64,000 nt of DNA, from NCBI GenBank assembly GCA_021234155.1, contig JAJEKV010000412.1, forward strand, positions 62,001 through 126,000, written 5' to 3'. A program made the translations under genes and the position numbers. Shown here one piece after another: positions 22,639 through 35,074 of this stretch. The DNA comes from Isoetes taiwanensis. Its lineage: Eukaryota > Streptophyta > Lycopodiopsida > Isoetales > Isoetaceae. The notes under the pieces were generated by a model. The model searched no databases and had not been told where the DNA came from. It was given only the letters and a program-made list of their open reading frames with translations. Positions within the stretch are counted from its first letter, which is position 1. Each line of letters starts with the position of its first letter.

Positions 22639-24201
22639 TGTGACATTCCACGTATTTATATGCCTTTTGGATAGACACGTCACTATGAATAATCAATGGT
22701 GCATTAATTATTCATAAGCTAAGGTTAGCTATGCAAATTATTAAATATTAATGTGGAAACCTAACCTAAAACCCTAATTCGAATGTAGGGCTTAAACTAA
22801 TATTAAAAGGGCTAAAATATTAAATTAATTAATGATAACCCAATCTTGAATTGCCACCTGGCCCAAATCGATTGGGCAAGGCAGACCTGCTATCTTGGGA
22901 CACCCAAATTGGGGTTTTACACCCCCATTTGCCCCAATTCGAATTGGGGGAGATTAGTGGAGGAGGAGCTGTTGTTCAACCCTATTCCAGCCAGAAGGAT
23001 GGAGAACCAGAGAGATAATGGATCTAGCTATGATCCCGGTTAGTACGTAGATAGCTTGGATTCCTAGATAGTCATAGGATTAACCCTTGTATGCTCAGAA
23101 GATAGCTAGGATTAAATCTTGTATGAATAGATGTATGGTTAATCTCTATTTTATGTTCTATTCGAAGCTATGGATGGATGGATGTATAATGATAGTTCTC
23201 TTTCTGTTCCTCCTGTGTTGTATGGGAAAAAGGGGGGTAGAGACCTAAAAGCCATCTAGAAGTAGAGATGTTGCTAGTTAGAACCCTTAAAACCCAGTAA
23301 ATGCGGCCTGTGCACAAGAGCCCACCTGGCTGTGGATGCTATATCGTGATTCATCACCAGACAACGAGCACAATGGTGAAATGGAGGTAGAGTCTTGGCT
23401 AGTGTGGCTACAAGACTCCTACATTGTGCTAGGCTTATAGTCGGTCCTCGCTTTTGGGGCCGGGTATGGGTCCGACACCTCCAGGGTCACAGGAAACGTG
23501 CCTATATGGACGTCCTGGGCTCGATGGGCGCGCCTAGCGGTCCATGGACTTTGGGGGGTTCAAGACGGGTACGGCTGCGTGTGCACCTAGTGGCACATAT
23601 TCTCTAGCGTACCTAAGGATCCATTATGTTCGGGGAGGGGACATTTCTCTGACCTGCATCATTAAACCGAGGAGATGTAACTCAGAGTAGTCTCATAGGG
23701 TGATTCCATGAGATTGCCTCTCCAGAAGGCTAAATCACGCGATAGCCTATTTCAGACTATCTGCAAAGTGCGCACAGGAGGGGCGGATGGAGTGGACTAC
23801 CCTAGTCATTGTTCTATGCCAGCCAACGCCATGTTATACTTCTGTCTGCTGTTATCCGGAGGCCTTGACTGTCAGTCGACCCCCATGAGTCTGAGCTCGG
23901 GGTAGAGCCCTTATTTATGGTGCATTTCCTTTGTTAGTTGGTATTTTGTTGTTAGTTGTATTAATGATGATGTGCCACCTTTCGTGGTGGTATATTATTT
24001 ATTAGTGTTGTTGCGAGGTGCTAACATGTATGTACGCTTCCGTTATATAGAATTCCCATAGAAGGCATGGGACAAATGACACCTCCGTGTCCTTCATCTA
24101 GACACTTGGCCATCACAAGTGGTCCGAGTCAGACGGAGGGCCTTTTCGTGGTGATGGATTCGCCATGGGAGGGAAATTTCCCATATTTATACGATGTCAC
24201 A
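22639..24201 (+). mobile_element. chromovirus-type LTR
   Basis: The LTR starts TGTGACATTCC and ends ACGATGTCACA (24201), giving the inverted TGTGAC/GTCACA ends seen in the 49690 and 61318 LTRs. The shared block GGGGGGTAGAGACCTAAAA lies at about 23232. A primer site follows directly, so this is a 5' LTR; no partner 3' LTR is seen. Confidence 0.75.
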
Positions 24202-24202
24202 G

Positions 24203-24214
24203 TGGTATCAGAGC
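24203..24214 (+). promoter_or_regulatory. primer-binding site (initiator-tRNA type)
   Basis: TGGTATCAGAGC, one base after the LTR's terminal CA. This is the standard plant LTR-retrotransposon primer site complementary to the 3' end of initiator methionine tRNA. Confidence 0.85.
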
Positions 24215-24699
24215 CATGATTTTGGTGGACCAGATCATAGCACTGGCCATATTTTAATTCGTTAGTTCGATAGCTAGTAGGGGACTTTAATCTAGAATAA
24301 ACTATTCCAATTCCATAGCTAGTATGTATGTTGACCTAGTTATGGGAGGATTAAGTAGCTAGGAATTAAGGTGTGAGTCCTTAGAATCAAGTACGTTAAG
24401 TTTTTAGAGAAAAGAGATCCCTTGTTTTCACGGGCCATAACTTTCTCTAAGTAACTTGGATTGAGGCGATTTTTATGCCAATGCATCGGGGACGGTCCAA
24501 TTACCCTAGAGGCGTCAACACCCGGCATTAAAATGGCGAAAGCAGGGCCCAAGACCTAAATGGGCGCTGCTGTACTTTTAGCGTCTCAGAATTCAAAAAG
24601 AAAACCGTATTTTCCCAGCGGGGCCTGTTTATGAATAATAATAATAAAGAAGAAAAATATTTTCGTCGTATTTTTTTTCCATATAAATGTTTTCTCCTC

Positions 24700-24764
24700 C
24701 TCAACCCAAATTCAAACTTGAGACCTCCCAATTAAATCCTTAGGCGCTTACCACCACACCAACC
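24700..24764 (-). repeat. tRNA-like segment, possible SINE head (copy 1)
   Basis: On the minus strand GGTGTGGTGGTAAGCGCC resembles an RNA polymerase III A box, and about 25 bases later GGTCTCAAGTTTGAAT resembles a B box. Spacing is shorter than in a full tRNA. No poly-A end is clear. Confidence 0.4.
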
Positions 24765-24861
24765 TTTCTTGAATGTGATATGTATGTTTCATATACTTCT
24801 TATACACAATTAATAGTCTGTTTTCTCTGCATAGCAACTTTTTATATAAAAGTGTATTACA

Positions 24862-24915
24862 CGGACTTGAACCCCCAACCTCCCACCACCCAACCAAACT
24901 CTCTACCAACACAAT
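24862..24915 (-). repeat. tRNA-like segment, possible SINE head (copy 2)
   Basis: On the minus strand GTTGGTAGAGAG is followed by GGTTGGGGGTTCAAGTCC, which fits a T-arm/B box. Same orientation as copy 1, about 100 bases away. Not a foldable complete tRNA. Confidence 0.4.
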
Positions 24916-25629
24916 AAGCACAATTTAGTGGGTATGATGGTCTCTCATTACACTTAACCAATATATCTTTGTTTCTCTAGTAAGACTTCTGTCTAGTAAT
25001 CACCCTTCCCTAAACCAATGCTATGGTGGCAACGAGTCCGTCGGACTTGTGCGACCATGGTGAGGTAGGAGTAACCTAAGGGTTCTTACTATCACTGCGG
25101 AATGGTTCCCGCAACCATATCGACGAACTTTCACGCTGAGTGATGGGAGGGAACTCCTCGGAGTAAGATAGACATAACTATAATTAACGTTGTTTCCCTT
25201 TAGTGTCTAAGCCTTGACTCGTCACATTTCCCGGAGAAAGGATCTCTCTTGGCCCGACCGACTGGGGACTGCCATGCAGCAAACCTCTAGACCATGGGTT
25301 GGATTTCTTTAATCCTATCATCCTTCACTACTTCTTCTCAATAGTCGTGTTCCTTTTATGGACCACTTCCCCAGATCGTGATACATACTCTGTAACATAT
25401 AGTGACTGCTTGTGTTAAAACCCCCATAGCGATGTCAATACTTTACTCTAATTTATCTAGAGTACAAGCTTTAGTATTATTTTGTGCCAAATTTCACCGC
25501 CTATATGGCCATGTTTAATTGTCTCTGTCACACGTCTGCCCAATTGACGATGGACTACCCACCTTTGGAGTTGTTCTACCGTAATGGTCCAATGGCATCC
25601 AACCATTGTTGACTAATCACCTCCTTCTA

Positions 25630-27490
25630 GGGTATATGGTTGGGGCAAAGTGTTTCCGACCATTACTTTAGTGCCTAAACGTCACAATTCCACAAATGAA
25701 CTTACATATTCCAAGGGATTATGTCAATATCCCAAAGGACAGTACCACTCAAAGGCCTCTCAAGAGGCCTCTTCTATTAAACATGTTCTTAGTGAATGCA
25801 AATCACCCAGTTGTCCTAGGAAATGAAAGCCTTCTTCCCTAAGCCATGCACCAAATCTTTAAAGAGCTTTTCAGCTCTTGCTGCTTTTCAAGCCGAAAAT
25901 CTATCTTTGCATCTTAGCAAAAACCATCCTTCATAACCTTCCCATCCATGCCGCTAAATATCATGAACAAGGGTCCTTCATTTCTTTTCTTCTTCAATAT
26001 GTTTTCTACGTCCATGGCGGATTTTCGTTACCCCGGCCCTTACCCGTGACATAGCGTATGCCATTCACCCTTTGGTTGTGACCTTTATTCCGTAGAGTTG
26101 CCAATTCATTTACTCCTTTAGGTATTCTTTAACCGTCTTGTGGCTTCTGAGCCGCTATTATATGCCCCCCTATGTTGTTAACCCACATATCATTGGAGGT
26201 TATGATTCAACGTTGTCCTACACCCTAGAAATGTTAGTCATTACATTTTTTTTGTCATGGCGTTATGCCACTGTTGTGGCATTCCAAATGACTTGACATC
26301 CTCATCTAAGCCATAGTCATGGCCTAACTTAGCAAGTGAGCCTTCGTATGAATCGTAAGTTACCTGGAGTCATCAGGGCGCCTGCCTTGCATCTTGTGAC
26401 CCTTCCTAAATTACCTACGTTTGACATAACCCAGGCTTGTATCGATATTCGAGCCCTATACGGCTTGTATCGATATTCGAGCCCTATATGTTCTAACTTA
26501 GGGTCAAAGCATAGAGGTGGGGGACATTTTTTGTGTTAGCAACACATGGTGCTTAATGGGTGCTTTCTGGGGATATTTTCTTTGTATTTTAAAAAATATT
26601 TTTCTTTTATTTTTTTTTGATATTTTTCCCTGAAACGCATTAATATTACGCCTTGGAATACAAAATTTCAGCTACATCGGAGTTATAGAAAAAAAGATAA
26701 AAATAAATAAAATTTCAGCATTAGGTGCTTAGGGGGTGCTTGACTGGCGCAAAAATGCCCCCCAGCTTCATGCTTTGACCCCTTACACCTCCATGCAACC
26801 CATCGCGTTTACCTCTGCCAGATCCGGGTATGGATGTGGGAGATCTAGTCTTAGGTATCTATGCAAGATATGTGCGAGCTTCTAGCAGGTAACTGCTATT
26901 CGCTACCCCATCCTGGAATTGTACTATTGATTGTTCAACTCCATCATCTTAAGCTTTATTCTATTGTCCGTTGACATTTATTTTCAAGTGCCAACTACAA
27001 CATCATACCTTAGCATGCAACAGATTGACGGTTGTTTGCACATTCCGAACATACTCTAGACCCTTCATCGGTAACTTTCGGGTACACTTGTCTTCTTGTG
27101 GCACCACTTACATTACCCCTTCGACATGTTTATCATATGTGTACATAGTACGTACAATGCTAGAGCTCTGCTCTAACTTGGTTAAAGTGTAACCTTAACA
27201 GTTCCTTGAAACAAAAACCCATTGCCTATGTGCCTTTACGATCTGGCTGTGCCATCTACTTCCCAAATGGACAGTGACAAACTCTATATTGGAATTGTAT
27301 ATGCTGCCTAAATTGTGATAGGGGTCCCAGGTACTTCAACCATTGTCTTAGTGCCTTATAGTACGTCAATCCCATACATAAACTATGTTTCCCCCACGGG
27401 ATTATGCCATAATTCCAAAGGTTACTACCCCAGTCGAAGAGCTTTTCTAAGGGCTTCTTCCTCCAAATATCCTTTGTGTCCTCAATATCA
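25630..27490. repeat. pair of diverged direct repeats about 1.7 kb apart
   Basis: Blocks at about 25660-25800 and 27335-27490 share TTAGTGCCT, GGGATTATG, ATNCCAAAGG and a C/T-rich end in the same order, with many differences. Read on the minus strand both give a PLE...LW...IIPW-like string, so this may be an ancient duplicated coding segment, but I cannot name it. Confidence 0.4.
26434..26488. repeat. 28-bp perfect tandem duplication
   Basis: GGCTTGTATCGATATTCGAG plus CCCTATA is present at 26434 and again at 26462. Confidence 0.9.
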
Positions 27491-28278
27491 ACCATGTTTT
27501 GTCACAATTAACTTATTTTCTTAAGTTATCATGTCAACTTCAACTTTTGGTCCCTTTCAAATATTGCCGCCTGTTGGCTCCCTCATAATGAGACGGGGGC
27601 ATCGAACTCAAATCTTCGTTAGTAACTGCCATATGGTTATCCGATTCCTTACCCTCTTAATGAGTCTCAAAGTCATACTCCATAAGAGGTGCATACTTCA
27701 AGGCAAGGGATCCTCCACCCTCTACTTCGAGGTCTGGAATTGCTCCCCGTGAGTAGGGTAACTCTTGCGATATATGGGCTGTTGGCCGATATAACCCCTT
27801 CTACTCTAAACACATCGTCTTGATTTTCATTGGGACTTCAAATTCTTATGTGTTTGCCCTCTTGTCGGTCAGCCTAAGGGATGATCATCAAAGTCACCAA
27901 ACTTCCCTTCTACCAAATACGAAGGGATAGTTCATACTACCTGTCATACCCAAAACCCAATAGATATTTTCAGCTTATAACATTGAATTAATTCATTGGT
28001 ATCTAGACCCTCACATTATCTGTTATTCCAACACCATTCCAATCATCCTCGGGATGTTTTGGAATGTAACATCACCGTATATGCTACATTTACTCTAGCT
28101 ATTTTCATCGATTTAAATTCTTTTCATATCCCTGTACAATGTATCTAATATAGTCAACTCCAACCATTGGGATAACTTGAATGCTTATCTCTGATGGATC
28201 ATACCTAATCCAATATCTCTGTATATAAGCATATCACTATGCTTATTCTTTAGACAATGTGGCGATCAAGGGCCGCCT

Positions 28279-28497
28279 CTAAAGAGGCAAGAAACCCGTC
28301 TCCTGCAACAGAATTTGATAAGGGACTGTGGACTTCACCCCTAGTGCTCGTATCAAGAAGGCTTTCTGCACCGGCTCCAAGTCATTCCAGGTAGCGAGGG
28401 ACACTACTGAGCCCCATACTTCAACCCCGTATAAAAGGACAGGCTCCACTATAAGATCTTGAACAGGAAGAAAAGTTTTTTTAAATTGTTTATACAT
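28279..28497 (-). pseudogene. LINE RT C-terminal fragment
   Basis: On the minus strand the frame reads VEPVLLYGVEVWGSVVSLAT, WNDLEPVQ and LGVKSTVPYQILLQETGFLP. The same block is found at 48830-48950 (ISLTTWNDLE, GVKSTVPY) and at 44350-44430 (VEPILLYSIEIWD), following the RT thumb of this LINE family. Only this piece survives here. Confidence 0.8.
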
Positions 28498-29732
28498 GTG
28501 GAGTTATCAAAATACAATGATGACATCGCAATTTCTATGACAACATGGAAAATGGAAAGTTTACTAGACATTTCGGACTATCTATTAAGTAAGGTTTTTT
28601 TTTTTCCTTGGTGTCATGGCACTTTCTTGAATGGTGATGCGAGACATGTCGTCCTGACTGTCGAAATTACCTTAGGGCCAAGTTACACGGTCAATTTTTC
28701 TAAAGAAGGAAACACAGACGCCTCACCAAGCAGTATTTGCGATAGGCACCCCGCCTAGGCCACTTGACTACAAGTTTATTAGACTTGAGCTCTGTCAATG
28801 CTTCCACACAAACCAAAAACATCTGCTTAAGCTTAAGTTTTGTGCATTGAATCTACAACACAGTGTGAATGTGGGATTTGAACCCACAAATAGCCAATTT
28901 TCCCTTCTAAATCCTTCACAACAGATTCCTGCCTGCACCTTCCCCTTCCCTATGTATTACCTAAATCGCCCGCTGCCTCAGCTACGGGCTTCTTGAACCA
29001 TTGGCCCCCATAAAATACATGCAAAAGCATGAAGTAGTGTGGATTTATGAAAGAACAGCCCAGAAAATGCCTGCAAAAGCATGAAGTTAATCTGGATTTT
29101 ATAAAAGAACAGACCAAGATACCCAGACGCTTGTAAAACCTTTACCTTCAATTGAGCAACATTTTGCTGCCACACAATTTTCAGACCAAAAGTCTACGCA
29201 ACTTAGATCTGCTTCCCTAAACAACCGACTACATAAACGACCCACTACAACTGGCCAAGCACAAACAAGAACTACACTAGCAAATAGGAATCTCGCTGAT
29301 GTCGTCTTGCATACCGCCGACGCTCCTGCAGCACCATCCTGATAGAACAAGAGCATCATGTCTGCACTTCACGACTTTCCAAAATTCAATAATTGCAACT
29401 CCACGCCTTTCCCTTTTTATACCACTACAAAAAAGGCATTCCAAATAATCAAAAACAGAAACAACATGGAACTAGCGATAGGGCAGGGTTGGGGCAAAGG
29501 AATGGATGCTTTGGGGGGAAAGGGATGGATGGTTGGCTTCGAAATGAGGATAGTATAGCTTTAGATCCAGAGTGGCCCTTCACTAGTAAGCTTCAATGTA
29601 ATTGTCTAGATTCAACAATGACTTCATTGAAACTTACTGCAACTAGGAAATAGGAGGAAGGTTGGAAGATTCTCTCTGGTAATAGAGCTAGAAAACCACC
29701 TACTACTTGTGCAGCGTAATTAAAAGGGATGC
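28498..29732. other. spacer with a tRNA T-arm-like hairpin and one unassigned ORF
   Basis: GTGGGATTTGAACCCAC at 28871-28887 is, on the minus strand, a perfect 5-bp T-arm with loop TTCAAAT; a 6-of-7 acceptor-like match lies nearby, but one arm is missing, so it is not a working tRNA gene. A minus-strand frame at 29099-29359 contains one hydrophobic segment (FLFASVVLVCAWPVVVG) and could be a first exon; it has no recognised family. Confidence 0.4.
29099..29359 (-). CDS. hypothetical small protein or first exon with one membrane-like segment
   Basis: The frame starts with an ATG at 29357-29359 and runs 86 codons. Residues of about 25-42 form a hydrophobic stretch preceded by Lys/Arg, as in a single-pass membrane or targeting segment. 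Four or five cysteines follow. A GGTAAAGG donor-like site lies near codon 70. There is no family match that I can recognise, and the coding nature is uncertain. Confidence 0.25.
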   Translation of the reverse strand: MMLLFYQDGAAGASAVCKTTSARFLFASVVLVCAWPVVVGRLCSRLFREADLSCVDFWSENCVAAKCCSIEGKGFTSVWVSWSVLL

Positions 29733-31387
29733 TAGAAGCATCTAACATCCCCTTTTGACAAGGGCTTACAACCTTATTGACATTCTGGCACAAACCTAAC
29801 TACAATTGAGGCATCTCTGGTAACAGTTATCGGCATGCTATTATGCTCCTTTCTTTATGCTCATGTGTCCTCAGAAGCTAAAAGGAGGACATGCTAAACC
29901 TGTTTACATCATAACAGAGCATAAACATGAAAATACAACTTGAGGTCAGCCACATCTTGCTAGACACCAACTTCAAAGACATACCACGACGGAGGGAGCC
30001 GGTGCAAAAAGAAAAGAAAAAAAGTGGGTGTGGGGGAAGCCAACCTAGATACCAAACAATAGTGAGCAAAATCATGACATGTTAGGCCTAAGAACCATCT
30101 AGCTCAAATCTAAGCTTACGTGGTACTAGGTCAATGACCACAATCAACAAATGGACATAATAAAGTGAAAAAGAGATGATCCAATTGTACAGGCAACGCT
30201 AAACTCTAGGTACAGCTTCTAAAGATTTGCACTACATGTACCAGAAGCACTAAAGCTAAGCATGATTTAAAGGACAATTTGGATACAAGAAAATCCATGC
30301 TTATGAATCTGGCTCATGCAAACTCTACAGTGGCTTTATGCAACCTTCATAAGTTTTTGTAAGCAACAATCTGAAAGAAGCTAGCAATTCATGGCGGGTT
30401 CTTAATAGAGTAAAGAAACAATTGCAAAAATAAAAAATTCAAAAATGTGATATCTCTATGAAAATTGCAACAATGCTATACAAAGCACACCTCTAAGAAT
30501 ATTCAACAAGCACTGATTCAAAAGAAAGCAGAAAAGATCAATAAGGGAAATCTAAAGTCCTTATAGATGCAAACACCAAAAGAGAGGATACCTCCATCAT
30601 CGTCCAACTGATCTTCAAGCTCAAACTCGCTGCCTTTTATAAATCAAGAGGCCCTTTCCAGTTGAATTCATTGCTTTAAAGCTTCCCTAATTACATCCTT
30701 GGGCATCTTCACAGAGGGCTCTCGTCTCCCTTTCATGCCAAAATGGAACACTCTGATGCCATTTTTTTTTGCAAGAACTCAGATTTAGAATAGGGCTCGT
30801 GGCAAAGCTAGGAAATTGAATGAAACCCAAGCTTCTCAATGTATGGAAGGTTCAAAGCTCGCGGATATGTAGGTCTCCGGCTACATCATGCCGAAAACTT
30901 CCGAAGTCTATGGTGGCAAGGTTTGCAATATAAAAATCAACAACAATAAAAAATAAAAAAGGGGGGGAACATGAAACAAAGTTGCTGCAAGAGCAGAATG
31001 CATTAGGCTCACTAATGCACTTAGAGAGAAAGGAGTTTTTCCTAAACTCTAATATCATAGTAACAAACTTAACACCCCAAGCCCTTCAAGGTCATAAGAA
31101 GGTACTACTTAACATGAGACCAACTCCAGTATATTCCTAACTTCTATATTACCTTATACATCTCATATCGCCTTTGATGTCGAGTCAACAGTCCCTTTAC
31201 CCTACTCGTAGCAGCTTTCATGATGATAGCTTGACTGATAGTGGGCCTTTGATGACTGTACTCCATAGCAGTTAATTAGAGATCAACATATGCATTTAAA
31301 TTACCAAGAGTTTCTACAAGTTGGGACACAAACAATGAGAGCATACCAGATAGCCCATCAATGGTTCAGGAATTCATCAACCTCAAT
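29733..31387. repeat. left arm of a large inverted duplication
   Basis: This segment is the reverse complement, with high identity, of three pieces on the right: 45694-45734, 45897-46692 and 63157-64000. The right copy is split by a LINE 3' fragment and by a LINE carrying a chromovirus. The window ends inside the right arm, so the left arm may extend below 29733. The content includes decayed exons on the minus strand. The arm's right end coincides with the insertion site of the LTR element at 31388. Confidence 0.9.
31156..31387 (-). pseudogene. decayed exon within the inverted duplication
   Basis: On the minus strand a protein-like string reads TIDGLSGMLSLFVSQLVETL, then GNLNAYVDL, a stop, LTAMEYSHQRPTISQAIIMK and LLTRHQRRYEMYK followed by GTAATA, which could be a donor site. 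The same string is readable on the plus strand at 45700-46090. One TGA and one TAA interrupt it. I do not recognise the family; candidates are a host gene or a transposase exon. Confidence 0.4.
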
Positions 31388-32893
31388 TGTAACGGACCTA
31401 GCAACCTAGCACCAACATTAAGATGTAAGTAACGTTGCCATTATATAAGAGTGCATTTTCAATGGTAAAATAAATGATTATGTGCTAGGAATACATGCAT
31501 GCAATGTGTCCATGCATGCAGTGTGTGCATGCATGCATGCATGCAAGGGCATTGCTAGGTTATATAAGCGCAACAATATTATTCTTGATTTCTTGGGGAA
31601 GGAGTTTTCCATGGGAAAGAAGTCTTTTTTGTGATGGTGAAGCATTCGGAAGGAGATAGATTGCAGATGGATTCTGAAGGAGTGAGTTGCGTGTAGAGAT
31701 CTGGGAGCATTGCTGGGACTGCAGAGACACAAGCGGGATTTCCAGGTGGGGATCAAGCCTTACACCTGGGGTTTTCTAGTGTAGTATCTCTGTGCTTGTT
31801 TTTCATTTGTTGTTATGCATCCAACATGGGATTGAATTGGATTATATGAGCATGGTTGTGAACATGAACGCACGGCTTATGGATAGTGAATCTTTGAAAG
31901 ATGGTAGATGTTATCTTTTATTTAATGGCGATGGTTACATATTGCATTATTGAGGCTATAATAATTATTGAGTCATGGTTGGACTTTTTCTTGCTACATA
32001 AAGTGTGTATTATGGAATGAACTTGATGTTGAGCTTGTTAAGGCATGTGTCATAATGATAGTGAATTGTAAGTAATTATCTATGGTGTAATTCTTTGATA
32101 TAGACCTCTGGGGCCGGAGTCTAGGTGCGATGGTCTAGACTTCCGGTTATTATTGATGCTATGTAAATGGTATTATTTGAACATCGGGCGTTGGTACCGT
32201 ATGGTACAGCGTCATGCAACTAAGTGGTCCTCCAATCTTTGGGCCTTGGCGTGGATGGGTGTGTACACACGTGGTTACCCGCCTCTATGTCAGCGGGCTT
32301 TGATCGGTAGAGGTGACCTTGCTCGAACCAGGAGGAATATTGGTTGCAATGTTGATGCTATGATTGCTTGGTTATTATATATGTGGTCTTCTTTGTGGAA
32401 TTAAGTTGCATCGGTCATGCTTCTTTGGACTAGTTACTTGGATTGCAGGTAAGGTTAGGGCTGTTGTTCTAGGTCAATGCTTTGTATTGTTGATGCTAGA
32501 CATCCTAGATCCCCGATCCCCACTTAGTCCAGGTGTGACTAACCCCGTGGTTGATGGTGTAAGAGAGGTGTGAGATGCTGGGAAAGTAGCCAAGCTTGGA
32601 AAGGCGAGAGTAGAAGTGTGTGATTGCTATTCAATAAACTTGATTATTACTACCATTATTATTATTATATATGGGCTTGAAGCTATAACTATCAAGAACA
32701 TTCATTGGGTGTGGGGATATTGCTGAGTAATGGGCAAGTATATGTTTGGGACCTTAAAATATGTATAAAGATTAAATTCTTTACCTAAGTATGCATGTAT
32801 CAATTTCTTGAATCCCAGAGATTAAGTAGATCCAACGGTAGAGATCGATGGGATCTTCAGTTACCGAGAGGTTAACTGGCCAGGCCCGTCACA
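31388..32893 (+). repeat. 5' LTR of the LARD-like element
   Basis: Contains a CATGCATG-rich stretch (31496-31545) and TATATAAGCG at about 31562, a plausible TATA box. Compared with the 3' LTR it is identical over long runs, with differences clustered at CG- and CTG-containing positions. Confidence 0.9.
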
Positions 32894-32894
32894 G

Positions 32895-32907
32895 TTGGTA
32901 TCAGAGC
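32895..32907 (+). promoter_or_regulatory. primer-binding site of the LARD-like element
   Basis: TTGGTATCAGAGC one base after the LTR end, initiator-tRNA type. Confidence 0.9.
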
Positions 32908-35074
32908 ATAGTTGGATCCTTGGATGTATGATAGCAAAGTCTAGATTCAAGTTGAGGTTGTTGGATTATGCTAATAGTATTCAATTGAATATATGTGGAG
33001 ATGATGGCTTTAGAGGAGGCATGACAAATTGTTTTATGAAGGTATGTGAAATTGATTACATGGTATTTCTATAATCTTGGTTGATTTTCTATCCTGCAAA
33101 GCAGATAAGCTAGAAAAATGTACTTCATCAGGGGGCTAACTTTGATTTAGGGTTGCCAATGTGCGCATAGAATGGAAGTGATGCCGAGGGAGATTAAGAT
33201 ACAGTATTGCGTTTCACTTTGGTAACCACTTCTTATAATGAAGATGTGATCTCGTAGTAGCATACTCACGGTGGCAAGAAAATTTGGAATAAGTAGTGCA
33301 TGGTACACAATGCCTATGATATTCAGGGAAGGTTCATCTCACCATGAATAAGATTCTTGATGTGATGTTAGGTGTATCCTTTGAAGCTAAAATTGAGAAA
33401 ACCATGCAGCATCTATATATTGATATCCAGTGGTAAAATAGCAATAAGTTGCTAAGTTGATAGCATTCAGGCTATGGTTGGATAAGGTTACAAATCTGTG
33501 GTTGTAAGACAAATTTTGAGAATGCTTAGATATGGTTATAAAATAAGATTGACATGATAGTCGGATTGAAGTTCATGTGCGAAAATGTCATGATTACATC
33601 ATGGTCCTACTTGAGGTCTATAAAGTTGTTGACCCTAGGGTTATGGCTAGAATAGTCGGTGATAGCCTTGAAAAAGTTCTTGGCCTTGAAAAAAAAATTC
33701 TTGGAGTATAAGAAAGCACTTAATGGAACAAAGTGGTCAGGTTACACATTTGTATTTAGAGAATAATATCCACTTAAATTATGGCAGATTGAAGAATTGG
33801 TTGGCCAAGATTGAACAATGTTATCCATCTTATGGATAAGGAAGAAGAAGAAGATGAATAGAGGAATAACATATTTAATCGTGGTAGTAGGTAAACCATG
33901 AAGTTGAACGAAAGTGTTGTCAGATAAAGCCCAGACATGAGATAAAGGCAGAGGGGAATGTATAGACATGGGGAAGTGCCATTTTTTTGAAAATCTTAGA
34001 ATGTAATAGAAGAGTTGTAAGCACATCTAGTAATGGTGCTTTCATGTATCGAAATTATTTGGCATGCTAGAAGTGATTGTAGATTAATGAAGGGATGGTG
34101 ATTGCATTACTTGATTAAGGATATAGTCAAAGGATTGAAGTTGTGAACGAAATACATGAAGTAAGAGCTTCATTGAAATTGAAATTGGCGATTGATGCCT
34201 ATAAAATCTTGTTGAAAGACTAACCAGTGTGATGGGGTAATATGTGTGGAAGTAGGCTAAATATAGAGGTCAAGTGTATAGCCTAGGATACTTCAATGTC
34301 ATTGGATGAACTTGTAGAGGAATTCTCTGTACCATGGGCTATAATTCTTGATCCCTTGTATCAACTTAAGTATGTTACCTAGCTATAAGATACCCAGACT
34401 GGGGGACTTGATTATGCATTTTGCTTGTTACTTTTTGGATTTGGCCACCCAAGAAGTCTCGAGAGATTACATATCTAGTTAGGACACGAGTATCTCTTTG
34501 GAATGGTGGGGTTTTTTTTTTTTTTTTTTTTTTTTCTATGGCACGTACCTTCTTTATGAAAAATTGTATTAACTGCATTACGTTTATTATATTGAATTGG
34601 ATATGTATGTTCCTCTTTTTGATGCATAGAGTATACTCATAATATTTGAGTTCGTTCTAGACTCGGGGGTATGTTAAATTGAATGTTAGAAGGGTCGTGC
34701 ATTGGAGCTATCTAATATGTATCTTTCCTTTAGCTTAAATTACTTGTATGAAGCTAGCTTTGAACTTTCAAGTTTGGAGAGGCATCATCTTGGATTGGAA
34801 GGCTAAGCAATTGTGTTTGACAAGGATGGGTCAGTCCTAATGGACAAAATTGTATTTATTTGGGAGTATATTGAATTGAGGATTAAGATATGAAAGAATA
34901 AAGGGAAGAGACATGAGTAATTAAGGAGGCAGACTATAAAAAGAAAAAAAAAATTAGATCAATGGTTGGGTTTGTTCCAAGGAAGATGTCACAAAGGGAG
35001 ATACAAACTGGACTTTTCATGAGTGCTCTAAGATGTACCCACGAGGACATGGGTTGAATTTTTGGAGGAGAGAC

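Larger units (their letters stand above)
24215..28278. other. decayed repeat DNA without recognised genes
   Basis: Probably remains of the element whose LTR ends at 24201, plus others. No protein family can be read. It contains two tRNA-like segments (24700-24764, 24862-24915), a diverged repeat pair (25630-25800 and 27320-27490) and a 28-bp tandem duplication (26434-26488). Confidence 0.5.

Noticed and set aside
28871-28887. Possible tRNA gene
   Set aside because: Only a T-arm and a partial acceptor match; a full cloverleaf cannot be drawn.
31496-31545. CATGCATG-rich stretch as a separate satellite
   Set aside because: It is part of the LTR and recurs in the partner LTR at about 35180-35233.
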